DNA from: Flavobacteriales bacterium | GTDB lineage: Bacteria; Bacteroidota; Bacteroidia; CAIKAF01 | Assembly (NCBI GenBank): GCA_025451235.1 | Contig: JANWKT010000014.1 | Span: forward strand, 124,001-188,000 | DNA: 64,000 nucleotides | Reading direction: 5' to 3' | Part shown: one piece after another, positions 8,663 through 16,996 of the stretch | Layout: each line of letters begins with the position of its first letter | Numbering within the stretch: the first letter of the stretch is position 1 | The notes under the pieces: model-generated | Databases searched by the model: none | What the model saw: the letters and a program-made list of their open reading frames with translations, nothing else | Told to the model about the DNA's origin: nothing | Program-made: the position numbers and the translations under genes

Positions 8663-8806
8663 TTATCCCTTTGAATTGATCCTACGAATGGCAACAAAGC
8701 TAATTCCTAATGCTAAAAACAAAAGGATAAAGCCTGTTTCATTCTTTGTAAACCAAAACTTTGCTGTTCCGAGCAAAGGATTGGAAACTGCCAATGCATT
8801 ATTCAT
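8663..8806 (-). CDS. 47-residue membrane microprotein
   Basis: The minus strand encodes MNNALAVSNPLLGTAKFWFT, then KNETGFILLFLALGISFVAIRRINSKG and a stop. It has one transmembrane helix (about 24-40) flanked by a basic RRINSKG end, giving a likely cytoplasmic C-terminus. The perfect terminator only 7 bases downstream, in the same orientation, is the best evidence that this is a transcribed gene. It lies between ssb and the transposase, both on the minus strand. Function unknown; membrane microproteins of this size are often regulators or toxins, but nothing here shows which. Confidence 0.5.
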   Translation of the reverse strand: MNNALAVSNPLLGTAKFWFTKNETGFILLFLALGISFVAIRRINSKG

Positions 8807-8870
8807 TGGATAAACACATTAAGAGGTTTAGTGTGCTCTTAATATGGCGAATCAATGATAAAGCTGCCTC

Positions 8871-9863
8871 TATGTCAAAGATGATGAACTACGTATAAAT
8901 TATGTATAGTTCATTGCATATTCGCTTTCTTCTATTATTTCCAACTGTTTTACCAAATCTTCTATGGTCCATGGATTATCAATTAATCCCGCATGCACTG
9001 CCGGGGCAGTTTTTATGGTAGAGTGGACCCGTATAAAGTTGCAATACGTGAAATGGATTGCGAGAGCATGTACATGATTCTCAAACTTCTTAGAAAATCC
9101 ATTTGTTAACCTGGTAAATCGCCTCATCTGCATGCGCATGGTATAGTTCTGGCGTTCCACTAGTGAGGTGGAACAATGATCCATGGATGGGGTTCCGCTG
9201 ATCACCTTTATATCTATTCCAGTAAGCGGTTTTGGACTGTACCTTCTCTGCTTCATAGGTCTATTTGGATCGTGTTTTTGTACGCCACCGAAAACCTTTA
9301 TGTATCTGGCATAATCAACATTATCCCTAAAAGCAAGTTTAACTGCTTCCGGATATGCCACGTACCCATCAGTAGTGAGCTGTATCCTATTGGATAGTCT
9401 CGATGCCAGATCACACATAAAGTTCTCCGCAGCATTAATGCTACGGTCGCCACATAACCAAGCAACCACCAATTTACTTTCCGGATCCAACGCAACCCAT
9501 GTCCAAACGTCACCAGCTTTATCAGGTAGCTTTTTACAGTGGGCTACGTTCTTGGATTTGCAGTAAATTATGGACCATATCTCGTCGCACTGGATTAGTG
9601 TTGATTTTACATCTCTTACTTTATCGTCATGAATACATAGGCAAAGAGTGCCCATATCAATCAGAAATTTTTTAGCGGTGTTAATAGAACACCCAGTCAT
9701 ACGGGTAACCGATCTTAAGCTGTTACCTTCCACCAATGCTCGAAAAATTTGAACTCTGGTAGCAGAATTTAATTTGTTCATAGTCTAGTGATTGACCACG
9801 TATACGATCAGAAAAATTTCCGATTATTTGGAATTACATAAAAAACGTTATAGTTTTGACATA
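8871..9863. mobile_element. Possible IS1-type element with weak terminal repeats
   Basis: TATGTCAAA (8871-8879) is inverted at 9855-9863 (TTTGACATA), flanking the transposase gene by about 20-75 bases each side, for a total of about 993 bases. The match stops at nine bases and no target-site duplication is visible, so the ends are uncertain and the match may be chance. Confidence 0.3.
8900..9781 (-). CDS. IS1-family-like DDE transposase
   Basis: A 293-residue transposase in one uninterrupted frame, unlike classical IS1, where a frameshift joins InsA and InsB. The N-terminus has a helix-turn-helix (VTRMTGCSINTAKKFLIDMG, 19-38). The catalytic triad is visible as D in IQCDEIWS (about 67), D in LTTDGYVAYPEA (about 138) and E in SLVERQNYTMRMQMRR (about 209), followed by the typical HFTYCNFIRVH block. 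It resembles the longer single-frame IS1 group found across many phyla, often as solitary copies. Nothing is broken in the reading frame. Family assignment is from motif memory. Confidence 0.82.
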   Translation of the reverse strand: MNKLNSATRVQIFRALVEGNSLRSVTRMTGCSINTAKKFLIDMGTLCLCIHDDKVRDVKSTLIQCDEIWSIIYCKSKNVAHCKKLPDKAGDVWTWVALDPESKLVVAWLCGDRSINAAENFMCDLASRLSNRIQLTTDGYVAYPEAVKLAFRDNVDYARYIKVFGGVQKHDPNRPMKQRRYSPKPLTGIDIKVISGTPSMDHCSTSLVERQNYTMRMQMRRFTRLTNGFSKKFENHVHALAIHFTYCNFIRVHSTIKTAPAVHAGLIDNPWTIEDLVKQLEIIEESEYAMNYT

Positions 9864-9975
9864 ACAAAGCCGGTCTGCTTTTTGCAATTAATTGCGTACA
9901 CAGATGCACTTTGTAGTCATCGGAATAAATGGAGGTTGTCACACCCTTTTGCCCATTTACAACGACAAAACATTT

Positions 9976-10000
9976 AGGGGTCCTTTCGGGCCCTTTTTTT
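9976..10000 (+). terminator. Terminator-like hairpin
   Basis: AGGGGTCC pairs with GGGCCCTT (with G-U pairs) around a TTTC loop, followed by a T-run (to 10000). No supported plus-strand gene lies directly upstream, so it may insulate the region from read-through or belong to an unrecognised transcript. Confidence 0.5.
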
Positions 10001-10350
10001 ATGTCCTAATTTTTCTTCACATGATACATGAATTAATAATTAATCAAAACCTCTTCCTACGCTTGCCAATAGAGCCGGAATGAGAGATTGCTTAATTATC
10101 ACGAGAAGCGTTATGAATTCTCCTAATAACTTCGCAGAAAGAACGATCTGCGTTATGATACTTCAAATCTATAGATTTTTTTTAAAAACTTAGGTATGCT
10201 TATGTAGATTTTACTGGATTTTTTTGCACTTTTGATTGAACTGAAAAACTAATACACATAATTATAGAATAGAATATTAATTTAAATATCACAGCGTCAG
10301 CTGATACTTGTAAGGAAAACTGGAAATTTTTTTTGAGACACAAGGGATCA

Positions 10351-10440
10351 GGCTTACGCCCATCGTAAACGTGGGCGGGGGCTTATTCGTGTGTCGGGCA
10401 TTCCAGTGCCTCCTTACCGGATTCGCTTCATGCCCACGTC
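10351..10440. other. Structured GC-rich intergenic element
   Basis: ACGTGGGC (10369-10376) is perfectly inverted at 10432-10439 (GCCCACGT). A local hairpin CGCCCA/TGGGCG sits on the left arm (10357-10377) and a small GGCA/TGCC hairpin lies inside (10397-10410). The GC content is well above the flanks. It could be a REP-like element or an RNA structure in the leader of the lipoprotein gene that starts 49 bases later. Confidence 0.4.
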
Positions 10441-10488
10441 TGTGTTTATAAACTACCATTTAGGGTGTGGATGGGATAAACGCCACTT

Positions 10489-11265
10489 ATGAAACCACTT
10501 AAATTTATCTTTTTTGGCCTGCTATTAATGACATCTTGTGCTCCTGATGTTATTTTAGTTGGCAAAGTAAACATGATCTCCAATCGGAATATAAACCCAG
10601 GAGATGAGAGCTATGTATTTATTTCAGCCTATCAGGGGGCTTCCAAGCAAGACATTAAGAAAACCCGCCACAAGTCTATTGAAGATGCAGTGGATGGAAC
10701 GGTAAGGCAGGTTCCTGGGGGTGAATTCCTAACCAACGTAAAAATCTACTTTGTAAAGGATGAATACTACATGGTAGAGGGGGATGTTTGGGGAAGATCC
10801 AATAATTCAGGAACGGTAACTGAAACTGTCAAAGGGTTTAAATCAGGTGACAGGGTTCAATATCAAAAGAGGATGGGAACAATTATATCTATAGTAGATT
10901 CAAAGGAGTGTTTGGTTCAGTTAGATGGAGATTCGTTTGGGACGAAGATGGAATACGAGAAAATAATTAAGATTGATGTAAACATACAACCCAATGCCAA
11001 CAGTAACAGCAACAATAGTAATTCAGAAAATTCGAATAACCAAAACAATTCGAATAATAACACCCCATCAGTAAATGAAACCCAAAACGGATATAAAGTT
11101 GGTGAAACCGTTAAGTATCTTAGTAAAAGATATGTACCTGCTCAATGGGTAACAGGTGAAATTATCAGCATTACGGCAGATAGATTAAGCGTTGTTATCC
11201 GCTATTACACCAATGGGAAGGAAAAAACTGAAACCGTCAGTTCATATAATCTAAGTAGAATTTAA
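10489..11265 (+). CDS. Lipoprotein with two SH3-like barrels
   Basis: A 258-residue lipoprotein (signal MKPLKFIFFGLLLMTSC, lipid on Cys17). Residues 20-110 form a first region of unknown fold. A segment at about 115-160 (FKSGDRVQYQKRMGTIISIVDSKECLVQLDG) and the C-terminus (YKVGETVKYLSKRYVPAQW, then GEIISITADRLSVVIRYY) look like two related SH3/Tudor-like barrels. A low-complexity Asn/Ser linker of about 40 residues (167-205) joins them. Such domains often bind peptides or small ligands, but none is shown here. It follows the structured element at 10351-10440. Confidence 0.72.
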   Translation: MKPLKFIFFGLLLMTSCAPDVILVGKVNMISNRNINPGDESYVFISAYQGASKQDIKKTRHKSIEDAVDGTVRQVPGGEFLTNVKIYFVKDEYYMVEGDVWGRSNNSGTVTETVKGFKSGDRVQYQKRMGTIISIVDSKECLVQLDGDSFGTKMEYEKIIKIDVNIQPNANSNSNNSNSENSNNQNNSNNNTPSVNETQNGYKVGETVKYLSKRYVPAQWVTGEIISITADRLSVVIRYYTNGKEKTETVSSYNLSRI

Positions 11266-11276
11266 AACCTATTCTC

Positions 11277-11284
11277 TATATTTG
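11277..11284 (+). promoter_or_regulatory. Promoter giving a leaderless start
   Basis: TATATTTG fits the Bacteroidota -7 consensus TAnnTTTG and ends 3 bases before the ATG at 11288, so transcription would start at or just before the start codon. No clear -33 TTG is visible. Confidence 0.5.
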
Positions 11285-11287
11285 CAT

Positions 11288-11455
11288 ATGGCTTTACGTA
11301 AGCGTCCTAAAGATGTAAATCAACTTGCTAAGCTGATAGCAGATATTGCTACTGGTGAGATTGAAGATATTGAGCCTGCAGAAGAAACTGTGATAAAGAA
11401 AAAGAAGGCGCCTTCAAAAAAGAAAAAATCAAAACTTCCTAAGAAGGATAAATAA
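11288..11455 (+). CDS. Small basic protein, KRPxDxNQLAK family
   Basis: A 55-residue protein: MALRKRPKDVNQLAKLIADI, then ATGEIEDIEPAEE and a Lys/Pro-rich basic tail (KKKKAPSKKKKSKLPKKDK). The KRPxDxNQLAKLxxDIATGE head belongs to a widespread small protein family of unknown role; the tail gives it a histone H1-like look, suggesting nucleic-acid binding. It follows the lipoprotein gene by 22 bases but has its own promoter-like element almost touching the ATG. It is too short for usual ORF cut-offs and easily missed. Confidence 0.75.
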   Translation: MALRKRPKDVNQLAKLIADIATGEIEDIEPAEETVIKKKKAPSKKKKSKLPKKDK

Positions 11456-11938
11456 AAATAATGACCAGTTCGTTTTTGGACGTAATTGCCGGGGATTATA
11501 TAGATGTTATAAAACACCGGACAAACTGCAACCAGGTTCTTTAAGTTAAGGTTTAAATACTGTCTCCAGTCAGACCCGACAGAAATGCGGCAATCTGCCC
11601 AATGGTTTCGCCCATGGAGAGATATCTTGCTTTTTTTAAATAAAGTGATATTTAATTGATAACGTACAAGATGAAACTGATACACGACCATAAGATTCGT
11701 ACTTTAAATGATTGTATTCGAATCTAAATGTTTAAATGTCGTTTGAAAATGTTTTAAATATTGATTATTAGTATTTTATGGCTGAGCCAGGTCCCGGTGG
11801 AAGCCACGGCCAAGGGGATCGAGCAAGCAGGGGGGCAGGTAGGTGGAGTAAAGGTCAGGCCGGCAGGGCCCATACTAAGTTTTAAACAGGGAAAAGCCTT
11901 ATTAAATGGGGCTTTAAGAAAAAAATCAACAGAGTATT
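11456..11938. other. Leader region upstream of rpsJ
   Basis: No gene of clear identity. The minus-strand frame 11320-11691 is antisense to the small basic protein and has no support. A GC-rich block (11778-11885) stands out from AT-rich flanks and could encode a 35-residue Gly/Arg-rich peptide or form RNA structure; it is listed separately. Confidence 0.5.
11778..11885 (+). other. GC-rich block with 35-codon ORF
   Basis: An ATG-to-TAA frame of 35 codons encodes MAEPGPGGSHGQGDRASRGA followed by GRWSKGQAGRAHTKF. The block is about 65% GC inside a region near 35%. The GQGDRxxRG stretch is faintly like the tiny ribosomal protein bTHX (GKGDRRTRRG), but the rest does not fit. As RNA it has several G-rich and GGCC-type segments. 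I cannot decide between a diverged small protein, a non-coding RNA and inserted foreign DNA. Confidence 0.3.
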
Positions 11939-11970
11939 TTGGTTATTTGGAAAAAAACTTGCACCTTTGC
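11939..11970 (+). promoter_or_regulatory. rpsJ (S10 operon) promoter
   Basis: TTG (11939-11941), 20 bases, then CACCTTTGC (11962-11970). This is the Bacteroidota -33/-7 arrangement with the first T of the -7 changed to C. The spacer holds a run of A. It is nearly identical to the promoter before rpsQ. The start codon lies 57 bases downstream. Confidence 0.75.
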
Positions 11971-12026
11971 GACCCCGAATTTGGGATAGTTATAAAAGGT
12001 ATATAAACAGTAAGGTTTAGCGTAAA

Positions 12027-12332
12027 ATGAGCCAAAAAATTAGAATAAAACTGAAGTCGTACGATCATAATCTGGTAGACAAGTCTGCTGAAAAGATCGT
12101 AAAGACTGTAAAATCAACGGGTGCAGTGGTGAACGGACCTATTCCTTTGCCTACTCACAAGAGAATTTTTACAGTATTGCGTGCCCCCCACGTGAATAAA
12201 AAAGCCAGGGAGCAGTTTCAGTTAAGTTCATATAAAAGATTGATGGATATCTATTCTTCATCTCCTAAAACCATTGATGCTCTGATGAAATTAGAGCTTC
12301 CTAGCGGAGTTGAAGTAGAGATCAAAGTATAA
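12027..12332 (+). CDS. rpsJ: 30S ribosomal protein S10
   Basis: 101 residues, the usual length. S10 motifs: [20 protein letters not shown] at the N-terminus, [28 protein letters not shown] (37-64), and a C-terminal [11 protein letters not shown]. It binds the 30S head and, in other bacteria, NusB in antitermination. It is the first gene of the cluster behind a strong promoter. The usual upstream partners fusA, rpsG and rpsL are not present here, so the str operon is elsewhere. Confidence 0.98.
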   Translation: MSQKIRIKLKSYDHNLVDKSAEKIVKTVKSTGAVVNGPIPLPTHKRIFTVLRAPHVNKKAREQFQLSSYKRLMDIYSSSPKTIDALMKLELPSGVEVEIKV

Positions 12333-12399
12333 GTATTGTATTGTTGAACATGCATGAATAGAGAGATATTCTCTATTCCGCTGCAAAAACAGAATAAAT

Positions 12400-13020
12400 A
12401 TGTCAGGACTAATAGGTAAAAAGATTGGTATGACCAGTATTTACGGTGACAATGGCAAAATGATTGCCTGCACTGTAGTTGAAGCTGGGCCTTGTGTTGT
12501 TACTCAAGTAAAGACCAAAGATGGTAAAGCGGGATATGATGCTATTCAATTAGCATTTGACGACAAGAAAGAAAAGCATACCATTAAATCGGAGAAAGGC
12601 CATTTCGATAAGGCCAAAACAGCTCCCAAAAGAAAACTAGCTGAATTTAAAAACTTTGCCAACGAAAAATCAATCGGTGATGTAATAACTGTGACCGAGT
12701 TTGAAGAAGGTGACTTTATAGATGTGATCGGTACTTCTAAAGGAAAAGGTTTCCAGGGAGTTGTAAAACGTCATGGATTCGCTGGTGTTGGAGGACAAAC
12801 CCACGGTCAGCATAACCGTCAGCGTCACCCGGGTTCATTGGGTGCCTCTTCATGGCCATCACGAGTTATGAAAGGAATGCGCATGGCCGGTAGAATGGGC
12901 GGTGATACGGTAAAAGCAATCAACTTGAAAGTATTAAAAATTGTTCCGGAGCAGAATTTGCTGGTGATCAGCGGAAATATTCCTGGACATAAAGGTTCAT
13001 ATGTTTTAATTGAGAAGTAA
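12400..13020 (+). CDS. rplC: 50S ribosomal protein L3
   Basis: 206 residues. It begins [20 protein letters not shown], the classic L3 start. The loop that reaches towards the peptidyl transferase centre is the [20 protein letters not shown] region (128-147), and the C-terminal barrel ends [12 protein letters not shown] 67-base spacer separates it from rpsJ and contains GAATAGAGAGATATTCTCTATTC, a small hairpin. Early 50S assembly protein. Confidence 0.98.
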   Translation: MSGLIGKKIGMTSIYGDNGKMIACTVVEAGPCVVTQVKTKDGKAGYDAIQLAFDDKKEKHTIKSEKGHFDKAKTAPKRKLAEFKNFANEKSIGDVITVTEFEEGDFIDVIGTSKGKGFQGVVKRHGFAGVGGQTHGQHNRQRHPGSLGASSWPSRVMKGMRMAGRMGGDTVKAINLKVLKIVPEQNLLVISGNIPGHKGSYVLIEK

Positions 13021-13021
13021 G

Positions 13022-13654
13022 ATGGAACTGGCAATATATAATATTAGCGGTAAAGAGACCGGGAAAAAAGCAAAGCTGAATGCGGAGATTTTTTCTGTAG
13101 AGCCCAATGATCATGCGATATATTTGGATGTAAAGCAGTTTTTGGCAAACGGAAGACAAGGAACTTCTAAAACGAAGGAAAGAAATGAAGTGCATGGTTC
13201 AACCCGTAAACTTCATAAGCAAAAAGGTACTGGTGGCAGTCGTAAAGGTTCCATCAAAAACCCATTGTATCGTGGAGGAGGCCGTATCTTCGGACCAGAG
13301 CCAAGAGATTATAGCTTTAAATTGAATAAAAAGCTGAAAAGACTTGCTCGTAAATCAGCCTTAACTTATAAAGCACAGGAAGGAAATATTACCATCCTTG
13401 ATCAAATGCAGTTTGAAGCACCAAAAACCAAGGAGTTCTTGAGCTTTTTGAAAAGCTTCGATTCGACGGACAAAAAAATATTATTGGTGATCCCTGATGC
13501 CAATGCCAATGTGTTTTTATCATCAAGGAATCTTGCCAACTCGAATGTAATCATCGCTTCTGAAATAAATACATATGAAGTGCTGGATGCGGAGAAATTA
13601 TTTATTGTAGAAGGATCTTTAGGAACCATTGAAAACATTTTAAGCAACGACTAA
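13022..13654 (+). CDS. rplD: 50S ribosomal protein L4
   Basis: 210 residues from the ATG at 13022, one base after the rplC stop; the upstream in-frame ATG at 13010 would overlap rplC and is unlikely. Family features: the extended loop TRKLHKQKGTGGSRKGSIK (64-82), GGGRIFGPEPRDYSFKLNKK, and the C-terminal Rossmann-like domain. The loop lines the exit tunnel. In E. coli L4 also autoregulates the S10 operon; I see nothing here that tests this. Confidence 0.98.
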   Translation: MELAIYNISGKETGKKAKLNAEIFSVEPNDHAIYLDVKQFLANGRQGTSKTKERNEVHGSTRKLHKQKGTGGSRKGSIKNPLYRGGGRIFGPEPRDYSFKLNKKLKRLARKSALTYKAQEGNITILDQMQFEAPKTKEFLSFLKSFDSTDKKILLVIPDANANVFLSSRNLANSNVIIASEINTYEVLDAEKLFIVEGSLGTIENILSND

Positions 13655-13655
13655 G

Positions 13656-13949
13656 ATGGAAAATATTATTATAAAGCCTTTGATAACCGAGAAAGCCACA
13701 AGAGCCAGCGAAAAATTCCAGCAATTTGGTTTTATCGTTCAGCCAGGAGCAAATAAACTGGAGGTGAAGGCCGCGGTGGAAAAAAGATATGGTGTGAATG
13801 TAACAGGTGTTACCAGTATGAATTATATCGGTAAAAAATCTGTTCGCTATACCAAAAGAGGATTTTCAAAAGGTAAGAAAAATTATTTCAAAAAAGTATT
13901 TGTAACCTTGAAGGAGGGTGAAACAATCGACTTCTTCGCTAATATTTAA
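13656..13949 (+). CDS. rplW: 50S ribosomal protein L23
   Basis: 97 residues. [15 protein letters not shown] (2-16) and [20 protein letters not shown] (33-52) are typical of L23, as is the basic C-terminal loop ([22 protein letters not shown]). It sits at the tunnel exit and docks signal recognition particle and trigger factor. It follows rplD by one base, indicating tight coupling. Confidence 0.98.
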   Translation: MENIIIKPLITEKATRASEKFQQFGFIVQPGANKLEVKAAVEKRYGVNVTGVTSMNYIGKKSVRYTKRGFSKGKKNYFKKVFVTLKEGETIDFFANI

Positions 13950-13954
13950 ACGCA

Positions 13955-14779
13955 ATGGGTGTAAAGAAATTTAGTCCGGTAACGCCAGGCACAAGGTTTA
14001 AGATCAATAGTGATTTCTCCGAAATTACTACCAATGAACCTGAAAAGAGCTTATTGATCTCTATCAAGAAAAAAGGTGGACGTAACAATGATGGTAAAAT
14101 GACCATGCGCTATATTGGTGGTGGACATAAAAAACAATATCGTTTAATCGACTTTAAAAGAAACAAGGATGGTATCCCAGCTACAGTAAAATCTGTTGAA
14201 TACGATCCGAATCGTTCTGCCCGCATTGCTTTGTTGGTTTATGCTGATGGGGAGAAATCCTATATCATTGCTCCGCAAGGAATAAAGGTTGGTCAGAAAG
14301 TGATGAGTGGTAAAGATGCCACTCCGGATATTGGAAATGCATTGTTTTTAAGTGATATTCCTTTAGGATCAGTAATACATAATATTGAATTGAAGCCTGG
14401 TAAAGGAGCTTCCATCTGCAGAAGTGCAGGAACAAGCGCCCAGTTATCAGCTCGCGAGGGGAAATACGCTACTATTAAATTGCCTTCTGGTGAATCAAGA
14501 ATGGTATTGGTTACCTGCAAAGCAGTTATTGGACAAGTATCAAATGCTGAGCATAATTTAACGGTTCATGGTAAAGCAGGAAGAAACCGTTGGTTAGGTC
14601 GTCGTCCAAGAACCAGGCCGGTTGCGATGAACCCAGTAGATCATCCAATGGGTGGTGGTGAAGGTAGAGCTTCAGGAGGTCATCCAAGATCCCGTAATGG
14701 AATACCGGCGAAAGGTTATAAAACCAGAAAGCCAAGAAAACAATCGAGTAAGTATATTATTGAAAGAAGAAAGAAATAA
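13955..14779 (+). CDS. rplB: 50S ribosomal protein L2
   Basis: 274 residues, the normal size. It has the RNA-binding core ([20 protein letters not shown], 46-65) and the C-terminal segment near the peptidyl transferase centre ([19 protein letters not shown]). The second His of the usual DHPHGGG is Met here; I recall this as common in Bacteroidota. It ends in a basic [13 protein letters not shown] tail. Confidence 0.98.
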   Translation: MGVKKFSPVTPGTRFKINSDFSEITTNEPEKSLLISIKKKGGRNNDGKMTMRYIGGGHKKQYRLIDFKRNKDGIPATVKSVEYDPNRSARIALLVYADGEKSYIIAPQGIKVGQKVMSGKDATPDIGNALFLSDIPLGSVIHNIELKPGKGASICRSAGTSAQLSAREGKYATIKLPSGESRMVLVTCKAVIGQVSNAEHNLTVHGKAGRNRWLGRRPRTRPVAMNPVDHPMGGGEGRASGGHPRSRNGIPAKGYKTRKPRKQSSKYIIERRKK

Positions 14780-14786
14780 TTAAGAT

Positions 14787-15068
14787 ATGGCAAGATCACT
14801 AAAAAAGGGCCCTTTTGTTGACTTTAAAATAGAGAAAAGGGTATTGGGTATGAATGATGCGGGTAAAAAGTCGGTTATTAAGACTTGGAGCCGCAGATCA
14901 ATGATCACACCTGATTTTGTAGGACATACTATTGCAGTGCATAACGGAAATAAATTTATTCCTGTTTTTGTAACCGAGAACATGGTAGGTCATAAATTAG
15001 GGGAGTTTGCACCTACCCGTACATGGAGAGGTCATGCCGGACAAAGAAAAGATAAAGGAAAAAAATAA
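14787..15068 (+). CDS. rpsS: 30S ribosomal protein S19
   Basis: 93 residues. [19 protein letters not shown] is the standard S19 opening; the [25 protein letters not shown] core and [20 protein letters not shown] end are complete. It contacts S13 in the 30S head. It lies 7 bases after rplB. Confidence 0.98.
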   Translation: MARSLKKGPFVDFKIEKRVLGMNDAGKKSVIKTWSRRSMITPDFVGHTIAVHNGNKFIPVFVTENMVGHKLGEFAPTRTWRGHAGQRKDKGKK

Positions 15069-15105
15069 TACATCCTGGTGACCAGGAGCATATAAATTAA
15101 TTACA

Positions 15106-15549
15106 ATGGGAGCAAGAAAAAAATTAGCTGCGAACAAGAGAAAGGAAGCCATGAAGACCACCTATATTGCTAGGTTGGTTGATTATCCTACATCTCCTCG
15201 TAAAATGAGAATTGTAGCTGACCTTATTAGAGGAGTTGATGCAAATAAAGCTTTGGATATATTGAACTTTACGAAGAAGGAAGCTGCTAAAACACTGGCA
15301 AAAGTTCTTCGTTCAGCCATTGCCAATTTTGAAGAAAAGTCTGGATTAAGGGCTGAAGAAAGTGATCTTTATGTAAAAACCATATTTGTTGATGAGTCCA
15401 GGTCGTTGAAAAGAGTTCAACCAGCTCCACAAGGCCGTGCTCATAGAATTAAAAAACGTTCCAACCATGTAACATTGATTTTGGATACCAAAACTCCAGT
15501 GGAACAGGAAGAACAGGAAGTAGTAGAAACAAGCGCAAGCGAAGCTTAA
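15106..15549 (+). CDS. rplV: 50S ribosomal protein L22
   Basis: 147 residues from ATG 15106; a second ATG at 15151 (MKTTYIARL) is possible, but Bacteroidota L22 usually starts MGARKxxAA as here. The core YPTSPRKMRIVADLIRG and the tunnel-reaching hairpin (RVQPAPQGRAHRIKKRSNHVTLIL) are intact. The C-terminus carries an acidic extension (PVEQEEQEVVETSASEA) beyond the fold. Confidence 0.97.
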   Translation: MGARKKLAANKRKEAMKTTYIARLVDYPTSPRKMRIVADLIRGVDANKALDILNFTKKEAAKTLAKVLRSAIANFEEKSGLRAEESDLYVKTIFVDESRSLKRVQPAPQGRAHRIKKRSNHVTLILDTKTPVEQEEQEVVETSASEA

Positions 15550-15561
15550 TAAATAAAAAAA

Positions 15562-16287
15562 ATGGGTCAGAAAACGAATCCAATAGGGAACAGATTAGGT
15601 TACATCAGAGGATGGGAATCAAACTGGTACGGTGGTAAAAAATATGTAGAAAAACTTGTTGAAGACGACAAGATCAGAAATTATATTTCTGCTCGTTTGG
15701 CCAAAGCAAGCATCTCTAAGATTGTAATAGAGCGTACATTAAAATTAGTGACCATAACTATTCATACTGCACGTCCAGGAATTATTATTGGTAAAGGTGG
15801 ACAGGAAGTGGATAAGCTAAGGGAAGAGTTGAAAAAAATTACCAAAAAAGAAATCCAGATCAACATTTCTGAGATCAAAAGACCAGAACTGGACGCCCGA
15901 TTGGTAGCTGATACCATTGCTAAACAAATTGAAGGTAGGATTTCATATAGAAGAGCGGCAAAAATGGCCATTTCTTCGACAATGAGAATGGGTGCAGAAG
16001 GAATTAAAGTAACTATTTCAGGTCGCTTAGGTGGCGCTGAGATGGCCAGAACCGAGCATTTAAAAGAAGGCAGAACTCCATTGCATACCTTTAGAGCAGA
16101 TATTGATTATGCCATTGTAGAAGCACAAACTACCTATGGTAAAATTGGTGTAAAGGTTTGGATATGTTTGGGTGAGGTATACGGAAAAAGAGATTTGTCG
16201 CCTAATATTGGAGCCAATAAAGCACAAGCAAAAACTCCATCGGGTGTAACTTCATCCAGAGGTGGAGGACGTAATAAAAAGAAATAA
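15562..16287 (+). CDS. rpsC: 30S ribosomal protein S3
   Basis: 241 residues. It starts [21 protein letters not shown] type-II KH domain carries the GxxG loop ([14 protein letters not shown], about 72-85). The C-terminal S3 domain contains [25 protein letters not shown], and a Lys/Gly-rich tail ends [11 protein letters not shown]. It sits at the mRNA entry channel with S4 and S5. Confidence 0.98.
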   Translation: MGQKTNPIGNRLGYIRGWESNWYGGKKYVEKLVEDDKIRNYISARLAKASISKIVIERTLKLVTITIHTARPGIIIGKGGQEVDKLREELKKITKKEIQINISEIKRPELDARLVADTIAKQIEGRISYRRAAKMAISSTMRMGAEGIKVTISGRLGGAEMARTEHLKEGRTPLHTFRADIDYAIVEAQTTYGKIGVKVWICLGEVYGKRDLSPNIGANKAQAKTPSGVTSSRGGGRNKKK

Positions 16288-16315
16288 TTTTTTGAAGATT
16301 TAAAAATAGTAAGCC

Positions 16316-16735
16316 ATGTTACAGCCGAAAAGAACGAAATACAGGAAGGTCCAGAAAGGAAGAATGAAAGGGAATTCCAATAGAGGAGCAGAAATTGCTT
16401 TTGGATCCTTTGGATTAAAATCTATGGAAACTGTTTGGATGACAGGCCGTCAGATTGAAGCTGCCAGGGTTGCTTTGAACAGGTATATGAAACGTGAAGG
16501 TCAAGTTTGGATCAGAATATTTCCGGATAAGCCGATCACCAAAAAACCTGCAGAGGTACGTATGGGTAAAGGAAAAGGTAACCCGGAGTATTGGGCTGCC
16601 ATCGTAAAACCAGGAAGGATCCTGTTTGAGATTGATGGCGTTCCTTTAGCGGTAGCAAAAGAAGCCCTGAGGTTAGCTGCTCAAAAATTACCCGTGAAAA
16701 CAAAATTCATGATAAGAGCAGATTATACAGAATAA
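16316..16735 (+). CDS. rplP: 50S ribosomal protein L16
   Basis: 139 residues. [20 protein letters not shown] and the internal block [25 protein letters not shown] are diagnostic, together with [22 protein letters not shown]. It helps form the A-site and the 5S rRNA neighbourhood. It follows rpsC by 28 bases. Confidence 0.98.
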   Translation: MLQPKRTKYRKVQKGRMKGNSNRGAEIAFGSFGLKSMETVWMTGRQIEAARVALNRYMKREGQVWIRIFPDKPITKKPAEVRMGKGKGNPEYWAAIVKPGRILFEIDGVPLAVAKEALRLAAQKLPVKTKFMIRADYTE

Positions 16736-16742
16736 TAAAAAA

Positions 16743-16961
16743 ATGATTAACGAAAAGGATATGAAACAGTCTGAAATAGTGGAGCTTACATTGGCTGAGT
16801 TAAAAGAAAAGTTAAACTCAATGGAAGAAGAGTTCGCTCAGCTAAAATTGCAACATTCTATTTCCCAATTGGAGAACCCTATGAAAATTAGGACGATGAG
16901 AAGGGTAATAGCCAGGTTACAAACCGATCTAAGGAAACGTGAATTAGCTGAGATCAGCTAA
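16743..16961 (+). CDS. rpmC: 50S ribosomal protein L29
   Basis: 72 residues from ATG 16743, or 66 from ATG 16761 (MKQSEIVELT), which matches the usual L29 start better. The two-helix hairpin is clear: ELTLAELKEKLNSMEEEFAQLK and NPMKIRTMRRVIARLQTDLRKRE. It is the last gene before a hairpin and a new promoter, so it ends the first half of the cluster. Confidence 0.95.
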   Translation: MINEKDMKQSEIVELTLAELKEKLNSMEEEFAQLKLQHSISQLENPMKIRTMRRVIARLQTDLRKRELAEIS

Positions 16962-16996
16962 TTTTCTGTTGAAAAATACATATTTTCTAGTTGTAT

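Larger units (their letters stand above)
9782..10488. other. Gene-poor gap, 707 bases
   Basis: No gene I can support. It contains the possible right end of the insertion element (9855-9863), a terminator-like hairpin on the plus strand (9976-10000), a small CGCAGA/TCTGCG hairpin near 10134-10153 and a structured GC-rich element (10351-10440). The plus-strand frames of 61 and 63 codons near 9792-10083 have no domain, signal or codon support. Confidence 0.6.

Noticed and set aside
9792-9977. Plus-strand ORF of 61 codons ending near a terminator
   Set aside because: No start-site support, no recognisable domain, and it overlaps the likely right end of the insertion element.
10351-10440. tRNA gene
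   Set aside because: No T-loop GGTTCRANNCC, no acceptor stem and no CCA end can be drawn.
11320-11691. Minus-strand ORF of 123 codons
   Set aside because: It is antisense to the small basic protein at 11288-11455; its Phe-rich run is simply the complement of the Lys codons there.
11778-11885. SRP RNA gene
   Set aside because: Fragments such as CCAGGTC and GCCAAGG are present, but the universal GGAAG...AGCAG loop and a pairing 5' arm are not; kept only as an unexplained GC-rich block.
11761-12006. Plus-strand ORF of 81 codons before rpsJ
   Set aside because: It spans the rpsJ promoter and changes composition abruptly; the better candidate in this place is the 35-codon frame confined to the GC-rich block.
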